Assembly: GCA_017396465.1 (NCBI GenBank)
Contig: JAFQLU010000014.1
Span: forward strand, 1 to 38,787
Reading direction: 5' to 3'
Length of the DNA: 38,787 nt
Source: Clostridia bacterium
GTDB lineage: Bacteria; Bacillota; Clostridia; UBA1381; UBA9506
Shown here: positions 1 to 9,030 of the stretch, piece by piece
Position numbering within the stretch: position 1 is the first letter of the stretch
How the letters are laid out: the number at the start of each line of letters is the position of its first letter
Translations under genes and position numbers: made by a program
Notes under the pieces: generated by a model
What the model was told of the DNA's origin: nothing
Databases searched by the model: none
What the model saw: the letters and a program-made list of their open reading frames with translations, nothing else

Positions 1-1212
1 AGCTTTCAAAGCTTCTTTTGTCATCAAAGGTCCAACCAACTCGTAAATCAGAACGGCAAAGAGCGTAATGTTACGAATCAGGTTTCCCTGCTCACCCAGC
101 TGCATTGCAGTTGCGCACATACCGAGCGCAACACCTGCCTGGGGCAGAAGGGTGATACCTAAGTATTTGCAGATAGAGGGCTCGCATTTTGCCAGCTTTG
201 CGCTGCCCATTGCACCAAAATATTTACCCAGCGAACGGAACAGGATATATACAATACCGATGATAACAATTGCTAAATCTGTGAACACGCTCAGTTCCAG
301 CTCTGCACCGCTGATTACGAAAAACAGCGCCAAAAGAGGCGAGGACCATTTTTCGGAGCGCTCCATCAAATCATGAGACAAAGGACAAATGTTGCAGAAC
401 ACAGTACCCAGCATCATGCATACTAAAAGAGATGAGAAGCTGATGTGTACCGGTCCGATGTGGAAGTCCAGCATGGAAAGCGCCACCGTTAAGAAGATAA
501 AAGCAATGGTCATGTTAAGACGGTTCGTGTTGGAGTTAAACATTTTTTCCAACTGGGTTAAGAACCAACCCATAATTGCACCAAGACCTAAGGAGCAAAC
601 GATTTCAACCAGGGGGTTTACAATGATAGAAACCATATCTACCTGACCGACAACCAGTGTTTTAGCAATGCCGAAGGAAACGGCAAATACGATAAGACCC
701 ACAGCATCGTCCAATGCTACGATGGGCAGAAGGAGACTTGTTAAAGGACCCTTTGCCTTATACTGACGAACAACCATCAAGGTCGCAGCAGGAGCGGTTG
801 CCGTTGCGATAGCACCTAAGGTGAGAAGCTGCGGAACGGTAAGTTTCTCCGGCATAATCATATGTACTACTAAAAGTGCCAGATCAACAAACAGCGTTGC
901 CACCAACGCCTGCAGAATACCGATAATAAACGCCTGCCTGCCGGTGTGCTTTAAATCCTCCAGACGGAATTCACTACCGATAGAAAACGCAATAAAGCCA
1001 AGCGCCACATCGGAAACCAGCTTTAAAGCATGCACGGCTTCGCCGGTTGCAAAGCCCAAACCCTCAATGCCCAAACGACCGATGCAGTAAGGACCAATCA
1101 GCACGCCGGCAATCAGGTACGCCGTTACCGACGGAAGCTTTAAAGGTTTAAACGCGCGGGTCATCAATAAACCGCCTAAAAGAGCGATAGATACAGACAA
1201 TAATGTACTCAT
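1..1212 (-). CDS. Cation/proton antiporter, CPA2 (KefB/NapA-like) membrane domain, 3' end outside window
   Basis: An open frame from ATG at 1212 runs to the window edge with no stop (404 codons). It is almost wholly hydrophobic with about ten to twelve membrane segments and starts MSTLLSVSIALLGG. It has features of the CPA2 monovalent cation:H+ antiporter fold: a glycine/proline-rich segment ATATAPAAT (about residues 136-144) resembling the unwound helix 4, and the acidic pair in ALDDAVG (D168-D169), which in NapA-type antiporters carries the exchanged ion. It probably exchanges Na+ or K+ for protons in the cytoplasmic membrane. The RBS AAGGAAGG lies 10 nt before ATG. It is monocistronic at its 5' end, with a promoter at 1302-1330 and a hairpin in the leader. 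Whether a C-terminal TrkA-N/RCK domain follows is outside the window. Ion specificity cannot be read from the sequence. Confidence 0.85.
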   Translation of the reverse strand, partial: MSTLLSVSIALLGGLLMTRAFKPLKLPSVTAYLIAGVLIGPYCIGRLGIEGLGFATGEAVHALKLVSDVALGFIAFSIGSEFRLEDLKHTGRQAFIIGILQALVATLFVDLALLVVHMIMPEKLTVPQLLTLGAIATATAPAATLMVVRQYKAKGPLTSLLLPIVALDDAVGLIVFAVSFGIAKTLVVGQVDMVSIIVNPLVEIVCSLGLGAIMGWFLTQLEKMFNSNTNRLNMTIAFIFLTVALSMLDFHIGPVHISFSSLLVCMMLGTVFCNICPLSHDLMERSEKWSSPLLALFFVISGAELELSVFTDLAIVIIGIVYILFRSLGKYFGAMGSAKLAKCEPSICKYLGITLLPQAGVALGMCATAMQLGEQGNLIRNITLFAVLIYELVGPLMTKEALKA

Positions 1213-1264
1213 TTTTATTACTTCCTTCCTTGGATATCGGGCAAAAATGTCATATCATTTTACC

Positions 1265-1300
1265 CTTAACTGAAGCCATTCCCAAATAACTCCAGTTAAG
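1265..1300 (-). other. Hairpin in the antiporter mRNA leader
   Basis: CTTAACTG and CAGTTAAG form an inverted repeat (1265-1272 / 1293-1300) that extends to 11 pairs with one G-T. It lies immediately after the predicted transcription start and is not followed by a T run. It is a candidate mRNA-stabilising or regulatory structure rather than a terminator. Confidence 0.45.
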
Positions 1301-1301
1301 C

Positions 1302-1330
1302 ATTGTACCACAAATCATCCCGAATTGCAA
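1302..1330 (-). promoter_or_regulatory. Promoter of the antiporter gene
   Basis: On the minus strand TTGCAA (1330-1325), a 17-nt spacer and TACAAT (1307-1302) form a sigma-A type promoter. The predicted start near 1295 gives a leader of about 85 nt. Confidence 0.6.
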
Positions 1331-1364
1331 GCATTTTTTTATTAAATTTGTGTTATTTCTTTGC

Positions 1365-1406
1365 GCAAAAACAGCTTCCCGATTTTATCCAAAAATCGGG
1401 AAGCTG
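1365..1406 (-). terminator. Rho-independent terminator of the alpha-galactosidase operon
   Basis: A perfect 15-bp stem (1372-1386 / 1392-1406) with a 5-nt loop is followed on the minus strand by TTTTTGCGC. It lies 16 nt beyond the GH36 stop codon. Confidence 0.9.
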
Positions 1407-1421
1407 CCTTATAATGTTATC

Positions 1422-3425
1422 TTATTTGGTTAACTGAATTACAACGCCGCTATGGGCAGGAATAGTAACCTTTAAAATGCCCTTTTCCAGTTTCACATAC
1501 TCTGCCATACGAACGGGATAAGGAACTTCTGCTTTTGTCCATTCTTCGGAAACGGGGATTTCTAAAACGTCCTCCCCTTCCTGACGGGTGACACAGATAT
1601 AGTCTTTGCCCTCGCCATGGTAGCCGCAAACCTTCCATTCTTCGTCGTAGTAGTTCAGACCTTTTGGGAAGAAGGGAATGAGAGACGGAATCTCTTCTCT
1701 GGTTTCCTTATAATATGCGATACCGGTTTTGATTTCGTTTGCAGCTTCCTCGGAAAGCCATGCGTTTTCACCGCTTAAGTGAATGCGCTTGAACATGGCA
1801 TTTACCATCCACTGCGAAACCTGGTTTAGGTCATCTTCTTTTTTGGGAAGCACCCAGACAGCTGCCTGCTCGGGAATAACTGCCGTACCGGAATTTGCTG
1901 CGATGTGTGCCGTTCCCTCCGCCCAGTATGCATCCGTTAAGGACTGCAGAGAGCTATGCGCCAAGGATAAATAATCCATACGCATGCCGCCGGAGGAGCA
2001 GTTTTCCAAAATCACATCCGGATGTCTTTTGGTCACGCCGTCCAGCCAGGAGAGCATGGCATCGTTGTGCTGTTTTAAGCCGTCGCCAAAGCTGTCGGCG
2101 TTTACTTCCGTACCAATACCTGCATCAATGTTATAATCGAATTTAAAATATCCGATGCCGTAGTCACGGATTAAGCCATCTACCACGGTATCTAAATGCT
2201 TTCTTACCTTTTCATTTCTGAAATCCAGCTGATATCTGCCGTGGTCAATCACGCGCTTACCGTGCCGCATAAAGAAACTGGAATCATCGAACTGATCCTG
2301 AATGGGACAGTTCACACCCATCACCTCCGGCTCCAGCCAGATGCCGGGAATCATGCCCTTTGCACGGATGTAATCAAACACTTCACCCATACCATTCGGG
2401 AATCTTTCCTCAAAAACTTTCCATTCGCCGACGGTGTCCCACCAGCCACCGTTTGCATACCAGCCTGCATCCATGATGAAAAGCTCTGCACCGGCTGCTG
2501 CAGCCGCATCAATCTGGGGCAACTCTTTTTCTGTTGTGGGATCAGCACCTAAACAGCCCATATAATCATTAAACATAACCGGGAGACCGATATCTTTCGG
2601 ACTTCTGTAGGCAATGTGTCTTCTGTATTTTGTCATCTGTGCGATGGCATCATCAAAATCTTTACCCAAAGCAACAGCCGCAGTCACTGTGGTAAAGCTC
2701 TCGCCGGGTTTTAAGTTTTTCCACCAATGGTTTTCCTGCTCGTTGGGGCCGCTGATAGAGAGACACCAATCTTCCCAAAGGCAAGCAACTTCCCAGTTCC
2801 AGGAACCGTTCGCCTCTACCTGCCACAAAAGCGTCTGTTCTGCGCTCACAGCCGCCCCCATAGGCAAATACTCTTTCGTGGACCATGAACCGGTGTTGGA
2901 AACACAAACTCTTTTCATGGTGCTCTTAATCGGAATGCCTGCTTCAAGTGGTGCGTATTCCTGCCAGTTCATTTCCTTGCAGGTATCACTGTGCGGAATC
3001 AGGATTTTGTCCATAGGAAAACCGCTCATGCGGAATGAAAATACCGCATCTAAGCCAACGTCTTCCTGCGCTATATTGGTAACCTTCACAAAGGAGCGAA
3101 CCGCTTTTACATTTTCATAGAAGCAGTAGGTCTGCTCGATATCCAAAGCCGCACTCTTTAAGTGGAAAATCAGCTTGTCTTCCGTTTCCTCATGGGAAAC
3201 ATACACCGGAATATCGGGGCAGCGATAGTAAGCCTGCTTTGCACCATGGTGTCCATCGCGGTCTCCGCCGGTCGTCAGGATTTCCACAGCATTTGCCGTC
3301 CACTCCTCCCAGCGCTTTTCTCTGTCATACGGTTTTTCCGATAAATTTAAAAGCAGCAGTTCGCCATGTTCGCCAATGCCGAAATCTAAATGCATGCCGT
3401 TTTTATAAAAACTTAAATTCTGCAT
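1422..3425 (-). CDS. Alpha-galactosidase, glycoside hydrolase family 36
   Basis: This 667-aa protein hydrolyses terminal alpha-galactosyl residues of oligosaccharides. An N-terminal beta-supersandwich (about 1-270) precedes a TIM barrel. The barrel shows the family signatures MDAGWY, GIWLEPEVM, YFKFDYN (nucleophile D430) and NCSSGGMRMD (acid/base D484). Length fits bacterial GH36. There is no signal peptide, so it should act in the cytoplasm on imported sugars. The start is ATG 3425, where AAGGAG sits 10 nt upstream; a longer frame to 3461 would begin inside the previous gene. It is the last gene of the operon, 17 nt after the GH63-like gene, and is followed by a strong terminator. The family is well supported; the natural substrate (melibiose, raffinose, galactomannan or host glycan) is not determined. 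Confidence 0.93.
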   Translation of the reverse strand: MQNLSFYKNGMHLDFGIGEHGELLLLNLSEKPYDREKRWEEWTANAVEILTTGGDRDGHHGAKQAYYRCPDIPVYVSHEETEDKLIFHLKSAALDIEQTYCFYENVKAVRSFVKVTNIAQEDVGLDAVFSFRMSGFPMDKILIPHSDTCKEMNWQEYAPLEAGIPIKSTMKRVCVSNTGSWSTKEYLPMGAAVSAEQTLLWQVEANGSWNWEVACLWEDWCLSISGPNEQENHWWKNLKPGESFTTVTAAVALGKDFDDAIAQMTKYRRHIAYRSPKDIGLPVMFNDYMGCLGADPTTEKELPQIDAAAAAGAELFIMDAGWYANGGWWDTVGEWKVFEERFPNGMGEVFDYIRAKGMIPGIWLEPEVMGVNCPIQDQFDDSSFFMRHGKRVIDHGRYQLDFRNEKVRKHLDTVVDGLIRDYGIGYFKFDYNIDAGIGTEVNADSFGDGLKQHNDAMLSWLDGVTKRHPDVILENCSSGGMRMDYLSLAHSSLQSLTDAYWAEGTAHIAANSGTAVIPEQAAVWVLPKKEDDLNQVSQWMVNAMFKRIHLSGENAWLSEEAANEIKTGIAYYKETREEIPSLIPFFPKGLNYYDEEWKVCGYHGEGKDYICVTRQEGEDVLEIPVSEEWTKAEVPYPVRMAEYVKLEKGILKVTIPAHSGVVIQLTK

Positions 3426-3442
3426 AACGTCAAATCTCCTTT

Positions 3443-5029
3443 TTAGTTTGCAATCGTCCATGTCGCATTTACAGATAATGCAGTTTCCATGTGTACCTCG
3501 TCAGCATCAACCGAAACTGTAACTGCATCTTCTGATATGCCATACATGGAAAGCAGTTTTCCGTGCATATCGGTTTCTATCCGCACACCGCAAGATGCAG
3601 AAAACACCTGCTTTTCATCTATCATACCATACATTTTTATTCCATCAGAATGCAAGGTATATTTGTGTCCATACATATTTTGTGTGTATGTAAATGCTTT
3701 CATATTCGGAGCACAGCTCCACAAAATTTTATCACAGCTGATATTAACACCACATAATATACTGATATACTCCAGCGCCGCCAGCATGGTAGGACCATAG
3801 CCATCCATACCGTTTGCCGCATCTCCCGTAAAAGGATTATAGTTTTGAACAAACTTTTTTTCTTTAGATAAAAGCTTTATCAGTTTTTCTCCGATCAGTA
3901 CCGTTTCATAGTGATGATGATACCGCATCAAAGCGTCTGCACTTCTTTGATAAATCAATCCGTTTAAAGGACCGGACCAGGAGTTATCGTCCAGATCGTG
4001 TGCCGCAGCACCTGATTTTTCCAATTCGTCTGCACAGTTGGAGCACTCTGCATTCACATGGAAATAGGGGCTGTTTGCCGCAACCGCAGGTAACGGATAG
4101 GGCGTCCAGAACTCTTCTTCGTTCAGCAGATGTTCCCGGATAAACTGATCCGCCATTTCCTGCGTAAACAAGCCGCAATACATACATTTGATGTTTTCCT
4201 GGGTAAGCGCATAAACAAATTCGCCGTTTCTGTCTCGCACAAAGAATGCATGTTTTTCTTTGTCCCACAAATATTCGAAGGCTTTTTGCCGCACGAATTC
4301 TGCTTTTTCTTTCCATGCATCTTCTTCCCCGTTTTCTAAAATACGGGACGCTTCTGCCAGCACACATCTGATGGCATAAGAATACCCCATATACTGCGGA
4401 GATTTATGCGGCATATTGCCGTAATCCTCCGGAGGCGTGGATTTTCCCCACAAACCGTTCTCGGGTTGTTTTAAGCCATGCAACATATGCAGGGTGCAAT
4501 TATCCTCGCCTACATCCCATATGCACCAATTTTCCAAAACACCATTTCCGGTACTGTCTCGATATCTCCAAAGATAATCATCATAGTCTTTTAAGGAATC
4601 ATACACCATTTGCAAATATGCTCGGTCTTTTCCCAAATGATAATACATCTTAAGAGCAGGATACGGCAAAAAGCATCCTTGCATCCAATCAAAATGAGGT
4701 GTGATACCGTCCCACTCGTTTTTTCTGGAAATCATTCCGGGATATTTGCCGTCCCTGCGCTGATACCGCATGAAAATGAGAATGTTCGCAAGCGCAATTT
4801 TCATATTCCGCTTGGCATACATTTCGCCGCCTAACGGCTGTGTTTCCAGCCACACGCCATTATATTTGGAGCCTTCAATCAGCACGTCGTAATCATGAAA
4901 TGACTTGATGTTTTCCTTGCAGTATGTTTCGCAAGCATCAAAAATATACTGTATATCTTCCCGCTCTGTGGTAAATTCCACACCGCTGTCGCAGAAACTG
5001 TATTGTTCTATATTCCATAAATCTCTCAT
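3443..5029 (-). CDS. Six-hairpin glycosidase, GH63/GH37-like (mannosylglycerate-hydrolase type)
   Basis: This 528-aa protein has alternating aromatic and acidic motifs of an (alpha/alpha)6 barrel. Examples are SKYNGVWLETQPLGG near the N terminus, FDWMQGCFLPYPAL, NGVLENWCIWDVGEDN and the GH63-type WSGPLNGLIYQRSADAL. A smaller beta-rich tail follows (about 440-528). There is no signal peptide, so it should be cytoplasmic. Relatives act on alpha-glucosides, mannosylglycerate and glucosylglycerate; substrate cannot be assigned here. RBS GGGAGG lies 6-8 nt before ATG 5029. It lies 42 nt after the sugar kinase and 17 nt before the alpha-galactosidase, so it is surely co-transcribed. It may remove a second sugar from the same oligosaccharide that GH36 attacks. 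Exact family membership is less sure than the fold. Confidence 0.72.
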   Translation of the reverse strand: MRDLWNIEQYSFCDSGVEFTTEREDIQYIFDACETYCKENIKSFHDYDVLIEGSKYNGVWLETQPLGGEMYAKRNMKIALANILIFMRYQRRDGKYPGMISRKNEWDGITPHFDWMQGCFLPYPALKMYYHLGKDRAYLQMVYDSLKDYDDYLWRYRDSTGNGVLENWCIWDVGEDNCTLHMLHGLKQPENGLWGKSTPPEDYGNMPHKSPQYMGYSYAIRCVLAEASRILENGEEDAWKEKAEFVRQKAFEYLWDKEKHAFFVRDRNGEFVYALTQENIKCMYCGLFTQEMADQFIREHLLNEEEFWTPYPLPAVAANSPYFHVNAECSNCADELEKSGAAAHDLDDNSWSGPLNGLIYQRSADALMRYHHHYETVLIGEKLIKLLSKEKKFVQNYNPFTGDAANGMDGYGPTMLAALEYISILCGVNISCDKILWSCAPNMKAFTYTQNMYGHKYTLHSDGIKMYGMIDEKQVFSASCGVRIETDMHGKLLSMYGISEDAVTVSVDADEVHMETALSVNATWTIAN

Positions 5030-5071
5030 ATCTTCCCTCCCGAGAAAATAATCTTTCTGTGTTTTCTTTTT

Positions 5072-6514
5072 TTATTCTGCGGTGATAACAGACTGCGATG
5101 CATCATACACATGTTTGTACTGTTCAAACTGTGCATCATAATATGCTTTCGCTTCCGGATCGGGATAGAAGGTTTTTCTTTCCTTAATGGTTTTGATGCC
5201 GTCCTGATAAAGACCAACTGCCAGACCGGCTAAATAAGCCGTTCCTGCCGCACCGATTTCTTCGCCTTCTAAAGCGGTAATCGGAACGCCTAAAATGTCC
5301 GCTTTAATCTGGAGCCATAAGTCGGAGCGCGCACCGCCGCCGGTTGCAATCAGCTTTTTGGGTGCCATGCCGAATTTGTCCATAGTTTCGCAGTTTACAC
5401 GGATTTCGTAAGCCGTTCCCTCCATCAGTCCACGGTAAATATCCGTTTTGGAATGCTCAAAGGTGAGTCCGAAGATTGCCGCTTTGGATGAAGAGTTCAT
5501 ATAAGGCGTTGCCGCACCGGCAAAGTGCGGCAGAATGAGAAGACCGGAAGGTCTTTTCGCCGCCTTTTCGTCCAGTTCCTTATAGCTCTCTGCGGAAATA
5601 TTGTCGCGGAACCATTTCAGCGTTGCGCCGCCTGCATAGGAAAGCACGATGCAAACATATTTTCCGTTGATATGAGGCTCAAAGGAATAGCCCAAATCGT
5701 AAAGCTCATAGCTTTCAGGAGGTGCATCCAGCACGATGGGAACGCATTCCACGGTGCCGGTGCCGTCCATAGCTGTGCTGCTGTCGAACACGCCGGAGCC
5801 TGTCATTGCCGCAATCTGGTCATGACAGCCGGAAACGATGAGCAGGTCCTCAGAAAGTCCCAGCTCTTTTGCAAGCTCTGCCTTGATGGTGCCTGCCGCC
5901 GTTCCGGAGGGTACAGGCTTGGACAAAAGCGAAGAATCCACGCCTGCAAATGCCAGAATTTCTTCATCCCAACACTTGTTTTTAATATCAAAGGCAAGAG
6001 TTCTTGCCGCCAGGGAATAATCAATCTGTGCCACGCCGGAAAGCATATAAACCACAAAATCCTGCATCAGGAGGATGTGCTTTGCCTTTTCGTAATTTTC
6101 AGGCATGTTCTTTTTCATCCACATAATCTTGGGCAGAGAGTACATAGAATGCACCTTTGCACCTGTTTTATACGCCATGTTTTCTGCACCGAATGCATCC
6201 ACCAGCGCCGCACACTCCTCTTCCCCTCTGGGGTCGGTATACAGCATGGAGGGCGCACAGGGTGCGTCGTTTTCGTCCACCATCACGAAGGTTTCGCCGA
6301 AGCTGGTTACGGCAACGGCTTTGATGTCTTCGCTGGCAACGCGGGAAAATACGGATTTTACGGCGTTAAAAATCGCCAGTCCGTCAATTTCATGTAAGCC
6401 GCCCGAGCGGTTTACTTCATATTCCTGATACGCCGACGTAATTTCTGCTCCGTTTTCGTCAAACAGAACGACCTTACAGCCGGTGGTACCGATATCTAAT
6501 CCGCCGACATACAT
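5072..6514 (-). CDS. FGGY-family carbohydrate kinase (xylulokinase-like)
   Basis: This 480-aa kinase should phosphorylate a ketose or polyol with ATP in the cytoplasm. The N-terminal FGGY domain starts GGLDIGTTGCKVVLFDENG (nucleotide loop). It includes SFGETFVMVDE and the catalytic-base motif GCHDQIAAMTGSG near residue 235. The C-terminal actin-like half has ATGGGARSDLWLQIKADIL and EGEEIGAAGTAYLAG. Length and motifs fit xylulokinase/fuculokinase relatives. RBS GGGGGA lies 8 nt before ATG 6514, only 18 nt after the restored stop of the isomerase-like gene. The pairing suggests isomerisation then phosphorylation of one sugar, possibly L-fuculose, D-xylulose or L-ribulose. The exact substrate is inference. 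No aldolase follows in the operon. Confidence 0.87.
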   Translation of the reverse strand: MYVGGLDIGTTGCKVVLFDENGAEITSAYQEYEVNRSGGLHEIDGLAIFNAVKSVFSRVASEDIKAVAVTSFGETFVMVDENDAPCAPSMLYTDPRGEEECAALVDAFGAENMAYKTGAKVHSMYSLPKIMWMKKNMPENYEKAKHILLMQDFVVYMLSGVAQIDYSLAARTLAFDIKNKCWDEEILAFAGVDSSLLSKPVPSGTAAGTIKAELAKELGLSEDLLIVSGCHDQIAAMTGSGVFDSSTAMDGTGTVECVPIVLDAPPESYELYDLGYSFEPHINGKYVCIVLSYAGGATLKWFRDNISAESYKELDEKAAKRPSGLLILPHFAGAATPYMNSSSKAAIFGLTFEHSKTDIYRGLMEGTAYEIRVNCETMDKFGMAPKKLIATGGGARSDLWLQIKADILGVPITALEGEEIGAAGTAYLAGLAVGLYQDGIKTIKERKTFYPDPEAKAYYDAQFEQYKHVYDASQSVITAE

Positions 6515-6532
6515 ATGCTCTTCCCCCTAATC

Positions 6533-7929
6533 TTACAGGTCGATAACTTCGTAGCCTAAGTATGTGGTGAATGCTTCCTTCAGGATATGTGCTACATGGC
6601 CCTTACATACTGCTGTATGGTGACGGTAGCCTTCTTTTGCCAGCTTTAAGAGTTTCTTCTGCAGGTTGTCGATTTCAGCAACACCGCCGCAACCGAAGAA
6701 TTCAGCTTCGATGGGTTCGCCTGTGAATTTACCTCGTCAGCGTAAACAATCAGCTTGCCGTTTTCGGTTCTGCAGTTAGAATAGGTCATGTCAAAGGCTG
6801 CGATTCTGCCTTCGTTACTACCCCATCCGCAACCGGGGCAACCTTTTGCAAACATCTTGTGGTCTGTTACGGTACCCTTTGCTTCCATCAGGCTCTGTGC
6901 GATAGGTCCGCAATGGAACAGGATAACCTTGTTGGGATCGTCGCCGTAGTTGTTGTTCCAGTCTACGCAAGCTGTGGGGAAGTTGGTTGCCAGCTGCATG
7001 GAGTACATGTTGATAGCAGAGCAAAGGTCGATTTCGCAGGATGCAACGATGCCACGGTCGTTAAGCTCACTCAGCAGTACGCAGGGAGCAACGCCCAGCT
7101 CTGTCTGCATTTCTTCCCAGCAGCGCAGGGTGATGATATCCAGCTTGTATTCTTTCATCATATCGTCGATTGCAACGGAAACCTTTGCCAGTGTTGTTGT
7201 TTTATCGTCGGGAACTTTAGAAAAGTCTGTGTAGTTTACTAAACGGTCTTTCTTCTTAGCAACTGCTTCTGCGTTATCGTCCATGTTTCTTACTCTGTAG
7301 AACAGTTCGGAAAGGTCGAAGCATTCGCAGGTGATGCCTAATTTCTGCAGAGCCAGTTCATCGTAGCGAACGGTCTTGAACTTTGTGGTTCTTGCGCCGA
7401 TAACACCGATGGTGAAGCGCTTCATGCCGTTAACAACGCGGCAAACAGCTGCAAAGTCAGCCAGGTTCTTCTGGAACGCATCTGTTGCAGGATGAACAAC
7501 ATGGGGCTCAAAGATGGTGAAGGGTAAGTTGTTCTGATAGAAATAGTCACAGATGGAGAACTTACCGCAGTAGGAGTCACGGCGATGCTCGAAGTCCATC
7601 TTGCCGATTTCGTCGGGATATGCCTGAATCAGGATGGGTGTGCCACAGTCTCTAACAGCGTGCAGAGCACCGTTTTCATCACTGAAGTTGGGCAAAGACA
7701 TAATCACGCCGTCATACTCGCCTTCATGCTCTTTCAGCCAAGCCGCATATGCTAAGCCTTCATCTTTGGTTTCTACTGCACCGTAACGGGTTAAATCTTC
7801 AGGAGCCATAATCCAGGAAAAGCCTGCCTTTTCCACTGCCTCTGCCACTTCTGCTCTTGCCGAAGCAATCAGGGATTCGGGGAAAAATCCACGGTTACCG
7901 AAGAATAATGCAAATGTCTGTTTTTTCAT
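6533..7929 (-). CDS. L-fucose/L-arabinose isomerase-like protein with apparent -1 nt frameshift
   Basis: This belongs to the FucI/AraA-like family (aldose-ketose isomerases). The frame from ATG 7929 reads as a typical member (MKKQTFALFFGNRG, MSLPNFSDENGA, FTIGVIGARTTKFKT, CEIDLCSAINMYSMQL, FHCGPIAQSLM) until LIVYADE. It then continues as non-family sequence to a stop at 6646. If one base is restored in the CC at 6732-6733, the frame continues DEGKFTGEPIEAEFFGCGG and ends EGYRHHTAVCKGHVAHIL..YEVIDL at 6533. That is the normal family C terminus, including the HHTAV motif. The repaired protein is 465 aa, the usual size, and ends 18 nt before the kinase. RBS AAAGGAG is 11 nt before the start. No slippery heptamer is visible, so an assembly or sequencing error, or a recent null mutation, is more likely than programmed frameshifting. 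Confidence 0.82.
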
Positions 7930-7967
7930 AATGATATCTCTCCTTTAAAATAAATTTCTTGTTACTA

Positions 7968-7995
7968 TTGATTTTATCATATTTTATGGTATAAT
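7968..7995 (+). promoter_or_regulatory. Promoter of the PocR/AraC regulator gene
   Basis: TTGATT (7968-7973), a 16-nt spacer and TATAAT (7990-7995). The -10 box overlaps an upstream ATG at 7994, which argues that translation starts instead at ATG 8051. A 12-nt perfect palindrome GATAAATTTATC (8000-8011) sits at the expected transcription start and is a candidate operator. The facing isomerase operon has only a weak -10 and no clear -35, as expected for an activator-dependent promoter. Confidence 0.6.
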
Positions 7996-8050
7996 GAAAG
8001 ATAAATTTATCCTTTTTTTTGTAAATTTGTCCGGAAAGGCGGATTTTTTT

Positions 8051-8863
8051 ATGGGACTAAAGCTTAACACAGCAGAACTCAAAGATATTTTATCATCTTT
8101 TTACACATTAACAAAAATTCGTCCGGTTATCTTTGACAACGAATTTCATGAAATCATGTCCTATCCGGAGGATAAATGTGCCTTCTGTCGGGAGGTGCGC
8201 ATGCAGGAAGGCTTGCTGGCAAAATGTCACGAAAGCGACCGCAATGCATTCCTTGCCTGCAAAGCGACAGAGGACACCTATGTGTATCATTGCCACGCCG
8301 GGCTTTTAGAAGCCGTGAAGCCTTTAAAACACAAAAACCGCATCATTGGCTATATCATGTTCGGGCAAATTACAGATATCAAGGAAAAGCACAAGCTTCA
8401 AGCGGCTTTAGAGCCCTTCTGTTTAGAGAATAATATCACCTGCGGCACCGACAGCATCAAATACAAAAACCAGAAGCAAATCCTGGCGGCATCAAAGCTT
8501 TTGGAAATCTGTACGGATTACATTCTGATGAAGGAAATGGTGGAGGCTGAAAACAATCTGCTTGCCGACCGGTTGAAGGAGTATATCGCCGGAAATTTAG
8601 ACGCTAAGCTCGAAATCAACGATTTGTGTGAGCACTTTAAAGTCAGCCGCACTAAGCTTTATGAGGTTGCCGCCGAAACCTTTGGAATCGGTATTGCCGC
8701 ATATATCAAAAACTTGCGCATGCAAAAAGCAAAGGAGCTTTTAAAGAATACCGAGCTTTCCATTTCAGAAATCTCCACCTCCGTTGGTTTTGAGGATTAT
8801 AACTATTTCAGCCGTGTGTTCAAAAAAACCTACGGCATATCCCCCAGACATTGCCGAAAATAA
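8051..8863 (+). CDS. PocR sensory-domain AraC-family transcriptional regulator
   Basis: This 270-aa DNA-binding regulator begins with a PocR-type ligand-binding domain (about 1-160). That domain has the typical cysteine/histidine pattern CAFCREVR, AKCHESDRNA, CKATEDTYVYHCHAGLLEAVKPL and IIGYIMFGQI. The C-terminal AraC/XylS double helix-turn-helix follows (about 185-270; LEINDLCEHFKVSRTKLYEV and EISTSVGFEDYNYFSRVFKK). An earlier ATG at 7994 lies inside the -10 hexamer, so ATG 8051 with AAAGGCGG upstream is chosen. It is divergent from the isomerase-kinase-glycosidase operon, whose transcription it probably activates when a sugar-derived ligand binds. Family assignment is firm; ligand and target are inferred from position. 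Confidence 0.86.
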   Translation: MGLKLNTAELKDILSSFYTLTKIRPVIFDNEFHEIMSYPEDKCAFCREVRMQEGLLAKCHESDRNAFLACKATEDTYVYHCHAGLLEAVKPLKHKNRIIGYIMFGQITDIKEKHKLQAALEPFCLENNITCGTDSIKYKNQKQILAASKLLEICTDYILMKEMVEAENNLLADRLKEYIAGNLDAKLEINDLCEHFKVSRTKLYEVAAETFGIGIAAYIKNLRMQKAKELLKNTELSISEISTSVGFEDYNYFSRVFKKTYGISPRHCRK

Positions 8864-8990
8864 ACGGGCAGGCAGCAGAATGGAGCAAAACAAACATCAA
8901 CGTAAATACTCCGGATGTATCAGACCCGGCATTGCTTCAATGAACCGTGATGCATCAGAAACAGGCATCGCCGCAAATAAAGATTACACC

Positions 8991-9019
8991 TTGACTTTTT
9001 GTATGTTTCATGCTATAAT
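8991..9019 (+). promoter_or_regulatory. Promoter of tRNA-Leu
   Basis: TTGACT, a 17-nt spacer and TATAAT end 11 nt before the tRNA 5' end. This is a near-consensus strong promoter, as usual for stable RNA genes. Confidence 0.85.
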
Positions 9020-9030
9020 AGAAAAGGTCT

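Noticed and set aside
2614..3120. 168-codon plus-strand frame inside the GH36 gene
   Set aside because: Shadow of a well-supported gene; no RBS or motifs.
5525..6397. 290-codon open frame on the plus strand
   Set aside because: It is antisense to the FGGY kinase, His/Cys-rich in the way of reverse-strand shadows, and lacks an SD and any family motif.
6720..6745. Programmed -1 frameshifting in the isomerase gene
   Set aside because: No X-XXY-YYZ slippery heptamer or following pseudoknot is visible at the shift point, and the out-of-frame tail adds no known domain.
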